A stretch of 64,000 nucleotides of DNA. Origin: Streptomyces jumonjinensis (GTDB lineage: Bacteria; Actinomycetota; Actinomycetes; Streptomycetales; Streptomycetaceae). Shown one piece after another: positions 42,326-51,116 of this stretch (positions are counted from its first letter, which is position 1; every line of letters starts with the position of its first letter). The DNA lies in the NCBI RefSeq assembly GCF_009600885.1, contig NZ_VCLA01000181.1, forward strand, positions 1 to 64,000. Direction: 5' to 3'. The notes under the pieces are model-generated. The model had not been told where the DNA came from. It saw only the letters and a program-made list of their open reading frames with translations, and did no database searches. The position numbers and the translations under genes were made by a program.

Positions 42326-43929
42326 CTCCGCTCGTCCCAGACCGGCCCACTGGTCTCCCGTACCACCCCGTCGGACCCGAAGACCAGATATCTATCGAAC
42401 GTACGAGCGAACCACCGGTCGTGCGTCACCGCCAGCACCGTCCCCTCGTACGCCTCCAGACCCTCCTGAAGGGCCTCCGCCGACTCCAGGTCCAGGTTGT
42501 CCGTCGGCTCGTCCAGCAGCAGCGCGGTCGTCCCCGACAGCTCCAGCAGCAGGATCTGGAACCGCGCCTGCTGCCCGCCGGACAGCTTGTCGAAGGGCTG
42601 GTCCCCCTGCCGCTCCAGCTCATACCGGCGCAGCACCGACATCGCGCCGCCCCGGTCCTTGGCGTGCTCGGTCCAGAGGATGTCCACCAGGGTGCGCCCC
42701 AGCAGCTCCGGGTGAGCGTGCGTCTGCGCGAAGTGACCGGGGACCACCCGCGCGCCCAGCTTCCACGCCCCGGTGTGCGCCACCGTCGCCTCCCCCGCCA
42801 GCAGCCGCAGGAAGTGCGACTTCCCCGACCCGTTCGACCCGAGGACCGCGACCCGCTCGCCGTAGTCGATCTCCAGATCGAACGGCTTCATCAGCCCGGT
42901 CAGCTCAAGCTTCTCGCAGGTCAGCGCCCGCACCCCGGTACGCCCGCCGCGCAGCCGCATCCGGATGTCCTGCTCGCGCGGCGGCTCCGGCGGCGGACCG
43001 GCGTCCTCGAACTTCCGCAGCCGCGTCTGCGCCGCCGAGTACCGGGACGCCAGCTCATGGCTGATCGAGGCCGCCTGTCGGAGGCTGAGCACCAGCTTCT
43101 TCAGCTGTGCGTGCTTCTCGTCCCAGCGCCGCTTCAGCTCCTCGAACCGCGCGAACCGCTCCTTGCGCGCCTGGTGGTAGGTGTCGAAGCCGCCGCCGTG
43201 CACCCATACGTCCGACCCGGCCGGTCCCGGCTCCACACTGACGATCTTCTCCGCCGACCGGGCCAACAGCTCCCGGTCGTGCGAGACGAAGAGCACCGTC
43301 TTACGGGTCTCCCGCAGCCGCTCCTCCAGCCAGCGCTTGCCGGGAACGTCCAGATAGTTGTCCGGCTCGTCCAGCAGCAGCACCTCATCGGGCCCCCGCA
43401 GCAGCGCCTCCAGCGCCAGCCGCTTCTGCTCCCCGCCGCTGAGCGTCCGCAGCTCGCGGAATTGCGCCCGCTCGTAGGGAACGCCCAGCGCGGCCATCGT
43501 GCACATGTCCCAGACGGTCTCCGCCTCGTAGCCCCGGGCCTCCGCCCAGTCGCTCAGGGCCTGCGCGTACCGCATCTGCGCGGCCTCGTCGTCCACCGTC
43601 ATGATCAGATGCTCGGCCTCGTCCACCGCCCGCGCCGCCTCGCGCACCCTGGGCTGGGCCAGCGACACCAGCAGATCCCGTACGGTCCGCTCGTCCCGCA
43701 CCGAGCCGATGAACTGGCTCATCACTCCGAGCCCGCCGCTGACCGACACCGAGCCGCCATGCGGCTCGAGCTCACCCGCGATCATCCGCAGCAGTGTCGT
43801 CTTGCCCGCGCCGTTCGCCCCGACCAGGGCGACCACGGCGCCATCGCCCACCCGGAACGAAGCGTCGCCGAGCAGCACCCGCCCATCGGGCAGGTAGTAC
43901 TCCAGATGTGCCGCTTCAAGATGTCCCAT
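42307..43929 (-). CDS. ABC-F family ATP-binding protein
   Basis: Soluble protein of 540 residues with two ABC domains and no membrane segments; ABC-F proteins act on the ribosome, some giving antibiotic resistance. Walker A motifs GANGAGKTT and GSNGSGKSH, signatures LSGGEQ and LSGGQQ, Walker B LLLDEPDNYLDV and LLLDEPTDNLDL, so both sites look competent. The linker is charged and of moderate length. Housekeeping or resistance cannot be told apart here. TTGGGT-N18-CAGAAT ends seven bases before the ATG, suggesting a leaderless start. Confidence 0.92.
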   Translation of the reverse strand: MGHLEAAHLEYYLPDGRVLLGDASFRVGDGAVVALVGANGAGKTTLLRMIAGELEPHGGSVSVSGGLGVMSQFIGSVRDERTVRDLLVSLAQPRVREAARAVDEAEHLIMTVDDEAAQMRYAQALSDWAEARGYEAETVWDMCTMAALGVPYERAQFRELRTLSGGEQKRLALEALLRGPDEVLLLDEPDNYLDVPGKRWLEERLRETRKTVLFVSHDRELLARSAEKIVSVEPGPAGSDVWVHGGGFDTYHQARKERFARFEELKRRWDEKHAQLKKLVLSLRQAASISHELASRYSAAQTRLRKFEDAGPPPEPPREQDIRMRLRGGRTGVRALTCEKLELTGLMKPFDLEIDYGERVAVLGSNGSGKSHFLRLLAGEATVAHTGAWKLGARVVPGHFAQTHAHPELLGRTLVDILWTEHAKDRGGAMSVLRRYELERQGDQPFDKLSGGQQARFQILLLELSGTTALLLDEPTDNLDLESAEALQEGLEAYEGTVLAVTHDRWFARTFDRYLVFGSDGVVRETSGPVWDERRVERAR

Positions 43930-43936
43930 GACACCG

Positions 43937-43978
43937 ATTCTGACGCCCCACGCCTTGGTCACCCAACCGGTTTAGGAT
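43937..43978. promoter_or_regulatory. Overlapping divergent promoters (ABC-F / membrane protein)
   Basis: On the minus strand CAGAAT (43937-43942), preceded at 18 bases by TTGGGT, serves the ABC-F gene. On the plus strand TAGGAT (43973-43978) lies seven bases before the ATG at 43986. The two starts are only 56 bases apart. Confidence 0.5.
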
Positions 43979-43985
43979 GCGCGGC

Positions 43986-44987
43986 ATGAGCTTCGGTCAG
44001 GGCGGGGGACCTCAGTGGGGGTCCGACGGGCAGCAGCGGGTTCCCTACGACCCTCAGCAGGGCGGCCAGGGCCCCTACGACCCCCAGCAGGGTGGGCGGC
44101 CCTACGACCCCCAGCAGGGCGGCCAGGCCCCCTTCGATCCCTTCGGCTCCGGACCGGCCCAGGACCCGGCGTCCGGCCGGACCCCCGACTGGGCCGCGCT
44201 CGCCGACGCCTCCGCCGCCAAGACCCGCCGCAAGCGCCTGTTCCTGCTGGGCGGCGGGGTGCTGGCGACCGCCGCGATAGCGGGCATCGTGGCCACCGCG
44301 ATCGTCTCGTCGAGCGGCGACGGCGGCTCCCGGTCCGCCGGGAACACCGCGGAGAAGCTGCCCGGCCCCGAGGCCCTGCCCAGCGGCGCGTCCCAGCCCG
44401 AGCCGTCCTTCGCCTCGGTCGCCCCGCCGCCCCCGCCCGACCCCAAGGACTTCGTCTCCGACGAGAAGAAGGACACCGCCCCGCTCACCGCCGACTCCCT
44501 CTTTCCCGGGAAGAAGCTGACGATGGCCGACCGGGCCTATGCCAAGGGCGCGACCTCCCGCACCGGCGACTGCGCCTCGGCGGTCCGCAGCGGACTCGGC
44601 CCGGTCCTCCAGCGGAACGGCTGTGACCAGGTCTTCCGCGCCACCTACGCCAGGGACGGCATCGCGGTCACGGTCGGCGTCGCCGTCTTCGGCCGGGAGG
44701 CCGAGGCGAAGAAGGCGCTCCAGCAGACGGACGGCAGCATCCTCCCGCTGAAGGGCGCGGGCGTGCCCGCCTTCTGCGAGGGCGGCCCGGTGTGCCGGTT
44801 CACCGCCAACTCCTACGGCCGCTACGCCTACTTCACCGCCACCGGCTACACCACCGCGAAGTCGGTCACCGCGGGCGACAGGACGGCGTTCCGGGCGGGC
44901 GACGACATCGCGGAGTTCACCTTCCGTCAGATCGTCCGCCGGGGCAATGTCCAGGCGTCAGCAGCAGCCGTCGACCCCGCCGGCTGA
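43986..44987 (+). CDS. Membrane-anchored protein with repetitive PYDPQQGG N-terminus
   Basis: 333 residues. The first 60 hold three or four copies of YDPQQGGQG, cytoplasmic by prediction; a basic stretch (KTRRKR) precedes one hydrophobic helix (LFLLGGGVLATAAIAGIVAT) and a Pro-rich linker. The outer domain from about residue 150 has four cysteines (GDCAS, NGCDQ, AFCEGG, VCRF). Unknown function; many actinomycetes have proteins built this way. Its last 30 bases overlap the truA 3' end on the other strand. Likely leaderless from TAGGAT. Confidence 0.85.
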   Translation: MSFGQGGGPQWGSDGQQRVPYDPQQGGQGPYDPQQGGRPYDPQQGGQAPFDPFGSGPAQDPASGRTPDWAALADASAAKTRRKRLFLLGGGVLATAAIAGIVATAIVSSSGDGGSRSAGNTAEKLPGPEALPSGASQPEPSFASVAPPPPPDPKDFVSDEKKDTAPLTADSLFPGKKLTMADRAYAKGATSRTGDCASAVRSGLGPVLQRNGCDQVFRATYARDGIAVTVGVAVFGREAEAKKALQQTDGSILPLKGAGVPAFCEGGPVCRFTANSYGRYAYFTATGYTTAKSVTAGDRTAFRAGDDIAEFTFRQIVRRGNVQASAAAVDPAG

Positions 44988-45827
44988 TCCGGGCAGCGAC
45001 CGCTTGTTGCGGGCCTCCCGGTTCCGGGCGGCCAGCAGCTCATCGGCGGGGTAGCCGACCTCCTCCAGGGTGAGCCCGTGCGGTCGCACCACATGGACGG
45101 CCGAGTCCCGTACGCCCGCGGCCAGCACCTGCGCGGGCCACTCCACCGGCCGGTGCCCGTCCCCCACGAACAGCAGCGCGCCGACCAGCGAGCGCACCAT
45201 GTTGTGGCAGAAGGCGTCGGCGCGCACGGTCGCGGTGACGATCCCGGTCGCGTCCCGCTCCCAGGAGAACCGCTGGAGCGTACGGATGGTCGTGGCGCCC
45301 TCGCGCTTCTTGCAGTACGCGGCGAAGTCGTGCTCGCCGGTCAGCCGCCCGGCCGCCTCGTTCATCGCCTCGACGTCCAGCGGCCAGTCGTGCCAGAGCA
45401 CATGGCCGCGGAGCAGCGGGTCGACCCCGCCGGGCGCGTCCGTCACCCGGTAGGCGTACCGCCGCCAGATCGCCGAGAACCGCGCGTTGAACCCGGCGGG
45501 AGCCTCCGTCACCCGCCAGATCCGCACATCGCGGTCGAGCCGCCCGGCGAGCCGCTTCAGCAGCTTCTCCCGGTGCTCCGCCCAGAGCTCGACCGGCAGA
45601 TCCACATGCGCCACCTGCCCGCGCGCGTGCACCCCGGCGTCGGTCCGCCCGGCGACGGTCAGCTCATACGTACGGGAGGACCGCGTCACGGTACGGAGCG
45701 CGTCCTCGATCTCACCCTGGACGGTGCGCCGCCCGCCGGCCTGCTTGGCCCACCCGGAGAACTCCTTGCCGTCGTACGACAGATCCAGCCGTACCCGCAG
45801 AAAGCCGGGCTCCACCTCATCGCTCAC
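44958..45827 (-). CDS. truA: tRNA pseudouridine(38-40) synthase
   Basis: Isomerises U38, U39 and U40 in tRNA anticodon arms. 289 residues with the catalytic Asp in GRTDAGVHARGQ, SYDGKEFSGW at the start and FCHNMVRSLVG. It closes the rpoA-rplQ-truA unit. The 3' end overlaps the convergent membrane-protein gene by 30 bases, so both coding ends are constrained. Confidence 0.95.
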   Translation of the reverse strand: MSDEVEPGFLRVRLDLSYDGKEFSGWAKQAGGRRTVQGEIEDALRTVTRSSRTYELTVAGRTDAGVHARGQVAHVDLPVELWAEHREKLLKRLAGRLDRDVRIWRVTEAPAGFNARFSAIWRRYAYRVTDAPGGVDPLLRGHVLWHDWPLDVEAMNEAAGRLTGEHDFAAYCKKREGATTIRTLQRFSWERDATGIVTATVRADAFCHNMVRSLVGALLFVGDGHRPVEWPAQVLAAGVRDSAVHVVRPHGLTLEEVGYPADELLAARNREARNKRSLPGSAGGVDGCC

Positions 45828-45936
45828 GTCTCAGATCCTCTCAAAGCCCCGAATTCAAAGCCCCGCACCACGGGGATCACAGCCCGGCACCCGGTGCCCG
45901 GTGCCCGGCGCCGCCGTCAGCGGGCCCGGACACGCG

Positions 45937-45972
45937 GAACGGGCCCGCTCCCCGAAGGGAACGGGCCCGTTC
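45937..45972 (-). terminator. Hairpin after rplQ
   Basis: A 16-bp stem, GAACGGGCCCGCTCCC against GGGAACGGGCCCGTTC, has one mismatch and a CGAA loop, 20 bases past the rplQ stop. It should end or reduce transcription before truA. Confidence 0.85.
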
Positions 45973-45991
45973 ACCGATCACCAGGAGGCGA

Positions 45992-46495
45992 TCAGGCGTC
46001 CTTGGACTCCGGCTTGGCGTCCTCGACGACCTCGGCGGGCGCGTCCTCGACGGGCGCGTCCTCCTTCTTGAGGGCGTCTTCCTTGACCGCGCGCTTGGCG
46101 GCGGCCTCGGCCTCGGCGACGGTCGCCTTCTTGGCGATCTCGCCCTCGACCAGCTCGATCACGGCCATCGGCGCGTTGTCACCGCGGCGGTTGCCCACCT
46201 TGGTGATACGGGTGTAGCCACCCGGGCGCTCGGCGTACCGAGGAGCGATCTCGGTGAAGAGCGTGTGCACGATGCTCTTGTCCGTGATCGTCTGAAGAAC
46301 GAGGCGACGGTTGTGGATGTCGCCCTTCTTCGCCTTGGTGATCAGACGCTCGGCGACCGGACGCAGGCGGCGGGCCTTGGCCTCGGTCGTGGTGATGCGG
46401 CCGTGCTCGAACAGCGACTTCGCGAGGTTCGCGAGAAGCAGACGCTCGTGCGCGGCGCTGCCGCCCAGACGGGCACCCTTGGCGGGCTTCGGCAT
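45992..46495 (-). CDS. rplQ: 50S ribosomal protein L17
   Basis: 167 residues: core L17 (MPKPAKGARLGGSAAHERLL; GGYTRITKVGNRRGDNAPM) plus an acidic Ala/Glu/Lys tail of about 45 residues common in actinobacteria. AAGGAGA precedes the ATG. It follows rpoA by 95 bases. Confidence 0.97.
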   Translation of the reverse strand: MPKPAKGARLGGSAAHERLLLANLAKSLFEHGRITTTEAKARRLRPVAERLITKAKKGDIHNRRLVLQTITDKSIVHTLFTEIAPRYAERPGGYTRITKVGNRRGDNAPMAVIELVEGEIAKKATVAEAEAAAKRAVKEDALKKEDAPVEDAPAEVVEDAKPESKDA

Positions 46496-46590
46496 GGTGT
46501 TTCTCCTTGTGTGCTGCACCGGCCGTGTCAGGTACCGGTGTCAGTTCCCCCGGGGCGGACGCCCCGGGAAAGATCAGCTGAGCCGGGGGC

Positions 46591-47613
46591 TCAGTACTGC
46601 TCGGTCTCCACGAAACCGGCGTCCGCGTCGTCGTCGGCGCCGAAGGCGTCGGCGGCGGCGGTCGGGTCGAATCCGGGCGGGCTGTCCTTGAGCGCCAGGC
46701 CCATGCCGGCCAGCTTCGCCTTGACCTCGTCGATCGACTTGGCGCCGAAGTTGCGGATGTCGAGCAGGTCCGCCTCGGAGCGGGCGACGAGCTCGCCCAC
46801 GGAGTGGATGCCCTCACGCTTGAGGCAGTTGTAGGAGCGGACGGTGAGCTCCAGCTCCTCGATCGGCAGCGCGAGATCGGCGGCGAGGGCGGCGTCCGTG
46901 GGGGACGGGCCCATGTCGATGCCCTCGGCGTCGATGTTCAGCTCGCGGGCGAGACCGAACAGCTCGACCAGGGTCTTGCCGGCGGAGGCCATGGCGTCAC
47001 GCGGGCGCATCGCCTGCTTGGTCTCGACGTCGACGATCAGCTTGTCGAAGTCGGTGCGCTGCTCGACTCGGGTCGCCTCGACCTTGTAGGTGACCTTGAG
47101 CACCGGGGAGTAGATGGAGTCGACCGGGATACGGCCGATCTCCTGGCCCACCTGCTTGTTCTGGACGGCGGAGACATAGCCGCGACCGCGCTCGACGGTC
47201 AGCTCCATCTCCAGCTTGCCCTTGCCGTTCAGGGTGGCGAGGACCAGGTCCGGGTTGTGCACCTCGACGCCGGCCGGGGGCGCGATGTCGGCGGCGGTGA
47301 CCAGGCCGGGGCCCTGCTTGCGCAGGTACATCACGACGGGCTCGTCGTGCTCCGAGGAGACGACCAGCTGCTTGATGTTGAGGATGAGGTCGGTGACGTC
47401 CTCCTTGACACCCGGCACGGTGGTGAACTCGTGCAGGACGCCGTCGATGCGGATGGACGTGACCGCCGCACCCGGGATCGAGGAGAGGAGCGTACGGCGC
47501 AGGGAGTTGCCGAGGGTGTAGCCGAAGCCGGGCTCCAGCGGCTCGATCACGAACCGGGAGCGGTACTCGTCGACGACCTCTTCGGTCAGCGAGGGGCGCT
47601 GAGCGATCAGCAT
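46591..47613 (-). CDS. rpoA: RNA polymerase alpha subunit
   Basis: 340 residues with the assembly domain (FVIEPLEPGFGYTLGNSLRR) and the C-terminal DNA- and activator-binding domain (SYNCLKREGIHSVGELVARS). The acidic end EDDADAGFVETEQY type is usual for Streptomyces. A hairpin and an AT-rich patch upstream suggest partly separate expression from rpsK. Confidence 0.98.
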   Translation of the reverse strand: MLIAQRPSLTEEVVDEYRSRFVIEPLEPGFGYTLGNSLRRTLLSSIPGAAVTSIRIDGVLHEFTTVPGVKEDVTDLILNIKQLVVSSEHDEPVVMYLRKQGPGLVTAADIAPPAGVEVHNPDLVLATLNGKGKLEMELTVERGRGYVSAVQNKQVGQEIGRIPVDSIYSPVLKVTYKVEATRVEQRTDFDKLIVDVETKQAMRPRDAMASAGKTLVELFGLARELNIDAEGIDMGPSPTDAALAADLALPIEELELTVRSYNCLKREGIHSVGELVARSEADLLDIRNFGAKSIDEVKAKLAGMGLALKDSPPGFDPTAAADAFGADDDADAGFVETEQY

Positions 47614-47677
47614 GTGTATCTGTCCTTCAGTCGGGGGCGCCCGCTATTTGACGCCCGACATATGTCTTACAAGGGTA

Positions 47678-47711
47678 CGGGCGGCACGGCCTGAGAAGGC
47701 CGTACCGCCCG
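47678..47711 (-). terminator. Hairpin between rpsK and rpoA
   Basis: CGGGCGGCACGGCC and GGCCGTACCGCCCG form a 14-bp stem with one mismatch around TGAGAA. It could be an attenuator, a partial terminator or an RNA processing site. A perfect GACATATGTC palindrome follows at 47657-47666. Confidence 0.7.
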
Positions 47712-47761
47712 GAACACCCGGATGAGGCGTGCGTCAGACGCACCGCCTCACCGTCCCCGCG

Positions 47762-48166
47762 TCAGACGCGGCGGCGCTTCGGGGGACGGCAGCCGTTGTG
47801 CGGCGTGGGGGTGACGTCCTGGATCGAGCCGACCTCAAGGCCGGTGGCCTGGAGGGAGCGGATCGCGGTCTCACGGCCGGAGCCGGGACCCTTGACGAAG
47901 ACGTCGACCTTGCGCATGCCGTGCTCCTGCGCGCGGCGGGCGGCCGACTCGGCGGCCATCTGCGCGGCGAAGGGGGTGGACTTGCGCGAGCCCTTGAAGC
48001 CGACGTGGCCGGCGGAGGCCCAGGAGATCACGTTGCCGGACGGGTCCGTGATCGAGATGATGGTGTTGTTGAACGTGCTCTTGATGTGCGCGTGGCCGTG
48101 AGCGACGTTCTTCTTTTCCTTGCGGCGCACCTTCTTGGCAGCGCCCTGACGACCCTTGGGGGGCAT
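47762..48166 (-). CDS. rpsK: 30S ribosomal protein S11
   Basis: 134 residues, with HIKSTFNNTIISITDPSGN and the conserved end PTPHNGCRPPKRRRV. 102 bases after rpsM in the usual order. Confidence 0.98.
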   Translation of the reverse strand: MPPKGRQGAAKKVRRKEKKNVAHGHAHIKSTFNNTIISITDPSGNVISWASAGHVGFKGSRKSTPFAAQMAAESAARRAQEHGMRKVDVFVKGPGSGRETAIRSLQATGLEVGSIQDVTPTPHNGCRPPKRRRV

Positions 48167-48268
48167 CTCTTTATCTCCTACGGGAGGTGGTCGGTCCTAC
48201 AGCGAAGACCGCTGGCTGTGCGGTGTCCCGGGGGATGACCCCCGCTGTCCCGCAGCGTCCGCTGAGGA

Positions 48269-48649
48269 CTACTTCTTGCCCGGCTTCTTCTTGCCGGCGA
48301 TGGCGCGACGCGGGCCCTTGCGGGTACGAGCGTTCGTGCTGGTGCGCTGGCCGTGGACCGGCAGGCCGCGACGGTGGCGCAGACCCTGGTAGCAGCCGAT
48401 CTCGACCTTGCGGCGGATGTCGGCCTGGATCTCGCGGCGGAGGTCACCCTCGGTGCGGAGGTTGGCGTCCACGTACTCGCGGATCTTGACCAGGTCGTCT
48501 TCGGCCAGGTCACGAACGCGGGTGTTCGGGTTCACGCCGGTCGAGGCGAGGATCTCCTTGGACCGGGTGCGCCCGATACCGAAGACGTAGGTGAGTGCGA
48601 TCTCCACACGCTTTTCGCGCGGGATGTCGACACCGGAAACGCGTGCCAT
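48269..48649 (-). CDS. rpsM: 30S ribosomal protein S13
   Basis: 126 residues starting MARVSGVDIPREKRVEIALT, with the RHRRGLPVHGQRT signature and the basic C-terminal tail that reaches the P-site. 195 bases separate it from rpmJ. Confidence 0.98.
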   Translation of the reverse strand: MARVSGVDIPREKRVEIALTYVFGIGRTRSKEILASTGVNPNTRVRDLAEDDLVKIREYVDANLRTEGDLRREIQADIRRKVEIGCYQGLRHRRGLPVHGQRTSTNARTRKGPRRAIAGKKKPGKK

Positions 48650-48844
48650 TCAACGGCTCCTGTGTTTTCGGGGGTCTTCCACAGAGCCTGTCCCGACCGC
48701 CGACTCCGAGAGAACGGAGTGGTACGTCCGGGTCCCCGGCCCCCGCCGGAGGTGTCGCCGACCCTTGTCGGGTTGGGCGGGCTCTGCGTATGTACGTATT
48801 GCTCGCGTCGCGCGACGAACTGCGGAAGTGCAGGTTGGCGTGCG

Positions 48845-48958
48845 TCAGCCCTGGCGCTGCTTGTGGCGCAGGTTGTCGCAGATGACCATGACCCGGCCGT
48901 GACGGCGGATCACCTTGCACTTGTCGCAGATCTTCTTGACGCTCGGCTTGACCTTCAT
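48845..48958 (-). CDS. rpmJ: 50S ribosomal protein L36 (zinc-binding form)
   Basis: 37 residues, MKVKPSVKKICDKCKVIRRH at the start. The Cys-Cys-Cys-His set (CDKC, VICDN, RHKQ) is intact, so this is the zinc-containing paralogue. Found directly by translating the strand between rpsM and infA. Confidence 0.97.
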   Translation of the reverse strand: MKVKPSVKKICDKCKVIRRHGRVMVICDNLRHKQRQG

Positions 48959-49017
48959 GGGATGTGAGGTTCTCCGGGTCAGTGCCGACGCCTCGGATTA
49001 AGGAGGCGCGACAAGAT

Positions 49018-49239
49018 CTACTTGTACCGGTAGACGATCCGGCCACGCGTCAGGTCGTACGGAGACAGCTCCACCACGACCCTGTCGTCCGGGAGGATAC
49101 GGATGTAATGCATCCGCATCTTGCCGGAGATGTGCGCGAGGACCTTGTGACCGTTCTGAAGCTCCACCTTGAACATCGCGTTCGGGAGGGACTCGATCAC
49201 GGTGCCCTCGATCTCGATGGCACCTTGCTTCTTGGCCAC
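49018..49239 (-). CDS. infA: Translation initiation factor IF-1
   Basis: 73 residues, an OB-fold protein (EIEGTVIESLPNAMFKVELQ; SPYDLTRGRIVYRYK). GTG at 49239 with AAGGGCG upstream matches the family start; the longer frame is rejected. Confidence 0.98.
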   Translation of the reverse strand: MAKKQGAIEIEGTVIESLPNAMFKVELQNGHKVLAHISGKMRMHYIRILPDDRVVVELSPYDLTRGRIVYRYK

Positions 49240-49437
49240 GCTTCGCCCTTCGAATCGGCTACCTTGATCGACTCCCGCCGCCGTGTGCGGACACACGGGT
49301 ACACGAGAGCCGACGCATCAGTCTACGTCAGGCCATCCGAAAAGACGAATCCGGGGTATCTGCCCACTCGGGGAGATCCTTACGCAGCGGATTCCGGGCC
49401 TTTCCGGACACCCGAGGGCGCCAGTGGGGGGGGCCAT

Positions 49438-49455
49438 GGGCGCCCGAAGGCGCCC
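49438..49455 (-). terminator. Possible map terminator
   Basis: GGGCGCC-CGAA-GGCGCCC, a short perfect stem directly after the map stop. The 222-base map-infA gap should also hold an infA promoter. Confidence 0.55.
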
Positions 49456-49461
49456 CAGCGC

Positions 49462-50298
49462 TCACCCCAGCGGGTCCGGCGCCGCCGTGATCCCCAGCTC
49501 CGCGAGCTTCGCCTTGCCGCAGTCCGGCGCGGTGAGCACCAGCGGACCCTCCTCCGTCACCGCCACCGAGTGCTCCCAGTGCGAGGACCAGGTGCCGTCG
49601 GTCGTGATGACGGTCCAGTCGTCGGAGAGCACCTCGGTCTCGGGGGTGCCGAGCGAGACCATCGGCTCGATCGCCAGACAGAAGCCGGGCACCAGCTTCG
49701 GGCCCTTGCCGCGCTTACGAGTGACGTAGTTCAGCAGATGCGGGTCCATGTGCATCTCGGTGCCGATGCCGTGGCCGCCGTAGTCCTCGATGATCCCGTA
49801 CCGGCCGCCGCCCGGCTTGGGCTGCCGGCGGATGTAGGTCTCGATCGCCCGGGAGACGTCCACCAGCCGGTTGCCGGTCTTCATCGCGGCGATGCCGGCC
49901 CACATGGACTCCTCGGTCACCCGGGAGAGCTCGATCAGCTCCGGGGCGTGGCCGGTGCCCACGAAGACGGTGAAGGCGGCGTCCCCGTGCCAGCCGTCGA
50001 TGATCGCACCGGCGTCGATGGAGAGGATGTCGCCGTCCTTGAGGACGGTCTTCTCATCGGGGATGCCGTGGACGACGACCTCGTTGACCGAGGTGCAGAT
50101 GGTGGCGGGGAACCCGCCGTACCCCAGGAAGTTCGACTTCGCGCCGTGGTCGGAGATCACCTTGCGGGAGACCTCGTCCAGGTCCTTGGTGGTGGCGCCC
50201 GGCACGGCGGCGGCCCGGGTCGCGGCGTGGATCGCGGCCACGACCAGCCCCGCCTCGCGCATCTTCGCGATCTGCTCCGGGGTTTTGATCTGCACCAT
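49462..50298 (-). CDS. map: Methionine aminopeptidase, type I
   Basis: Removes the initiator methionine from nascent proteins. 278 residues with the metal ligands in SIDAGAIIDGWHGDAAF, GHGIGTEMH and LAIEPM. ATG at 50298 begins the family-typical VQIKTPEQIAKMREAG. 167 bases after adk. Confidence 0.96.
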   Translation of the reverse strand: MVQIKTPEQIAKMREAGLVVAAIHAATRAAAVPGATTKDLDEVSRKVISDHGAKSNFLGYGGFPATICTSVNEVVVHGIPDEKTVLKDGDILSIDAGAIIDGWHGDAAFTVFVGTGHAPELIELSRVTEESMWAGIAAMKTGNRLVDVSRAIETYIRRQPKPGGGRYGIIEDYGGHGIGTEMHMDPHLLNYVTRKRGKGPKLVPGFCLAIEPMVSLGTPETEVLSDDWTVITTDGTWSSHWEHSVAVTEEGPLVLTAPDCGKAKLAELGITAAPDPLG

Positions 50299-50465
50299 GG
50301 CCCTGCCTGCCCCTCTGTGCGGCTGCACGGCCGCCGCTCTCGCGGAGCTGTGGCGCTCCGCTGTGGTCACTCGATTATGAGGCGGGACCGGTCGGGCCCG
50401 CCTCATGCGTACGGCCGCGATGCCCGGAGGCAGCGCGGCCGTACAGCGTATACCGATCGGGCCGG

Positions 50466-51116
50466 TCAGGCCTTCTTCAGTGCGTCCATCGCCCGCCCGG
50501 TCACATCGGTGACCTTGCCCAGCGCCGAGATCGTCACCACGAGGCCCTGGCCCCGGTAGTAGTCGATGATCGGCTCGGTCTGGGTGTGGTAGACCTCCAG
50601 ACGCTTGCGGACGGTGTCCTCGGAGTCGTCGTCCCGCTGGTACAGATCGCCGCCGCAGACGTCGCAGACGCCTTCGGTCTTCGGCGCCGAGTACGTCACA
50701 TGGAAGACATGACTGGAGTCGTTGCGGCAGATACGGCGACCCGCGATCCGCTTCACGACCTCGTCCTCGGGGACCTCCAGGTCCAGCACCGCGTCCAGCG
50801 TCATGCCCTCGGACTTCAGCATCGCGTCGAGCGCCTCGGCCTGCGAGACATTGCGCGGGAAGCCGTCGAGCAGGAAGCCGTTCTCGGCGTCCGGCCTTTC
50901 CATCCGGTCCTTGGCCATGCCGATGGTGACCTCATCGGGCACCAGCTCTCCCGCGTCCATGTACGCCTTGGCTTTCCGACCGAGGTCGGTGCCTTGGCTG
51001 ATGTTGGCGCGGAAAAGGTCGCCCGTGGAGATGTGCGGGATCGACAGGTTCTCGGCAAGGTACGCGGCCTGCGTTCCCTTGCCGGCACCGGGTGGTCCGA
51101 CGAGGACGATTCGCAT
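50466..51116 (-). CDS. adk: Adenylate kinase
   Basis: 216 residues, P-loop GPPGAGKGT, and DGFPRN. The LID holds Cys-x-Cys-like residues (ICRNDSSHVFH; CDVCGGDLYQRDDD), indicating the zinc-type long form. Its ATG overlaps the secY stop as TGATG. Confidence 0.97.
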   Translation of the reverse strand: MRIVLVGPPGAGKGTQAAYLAENLSIPHISTGDLFRANISQGTDLGRKAKAYMDAGELVPDEVTIGMAKDRMERPDAENGFLLDGFPRNVSQAEALDAMLKSEGMTLDAVLDLEVPEDEVVKRIAGRRICRNDSSHVFHVTYSAPKTEGVCDVCGGDLYQRDDDSEDTVRKRLEVYHTQTEPIIDYYRGQGLVVTISALGKVTDVTGRAMDALKKA

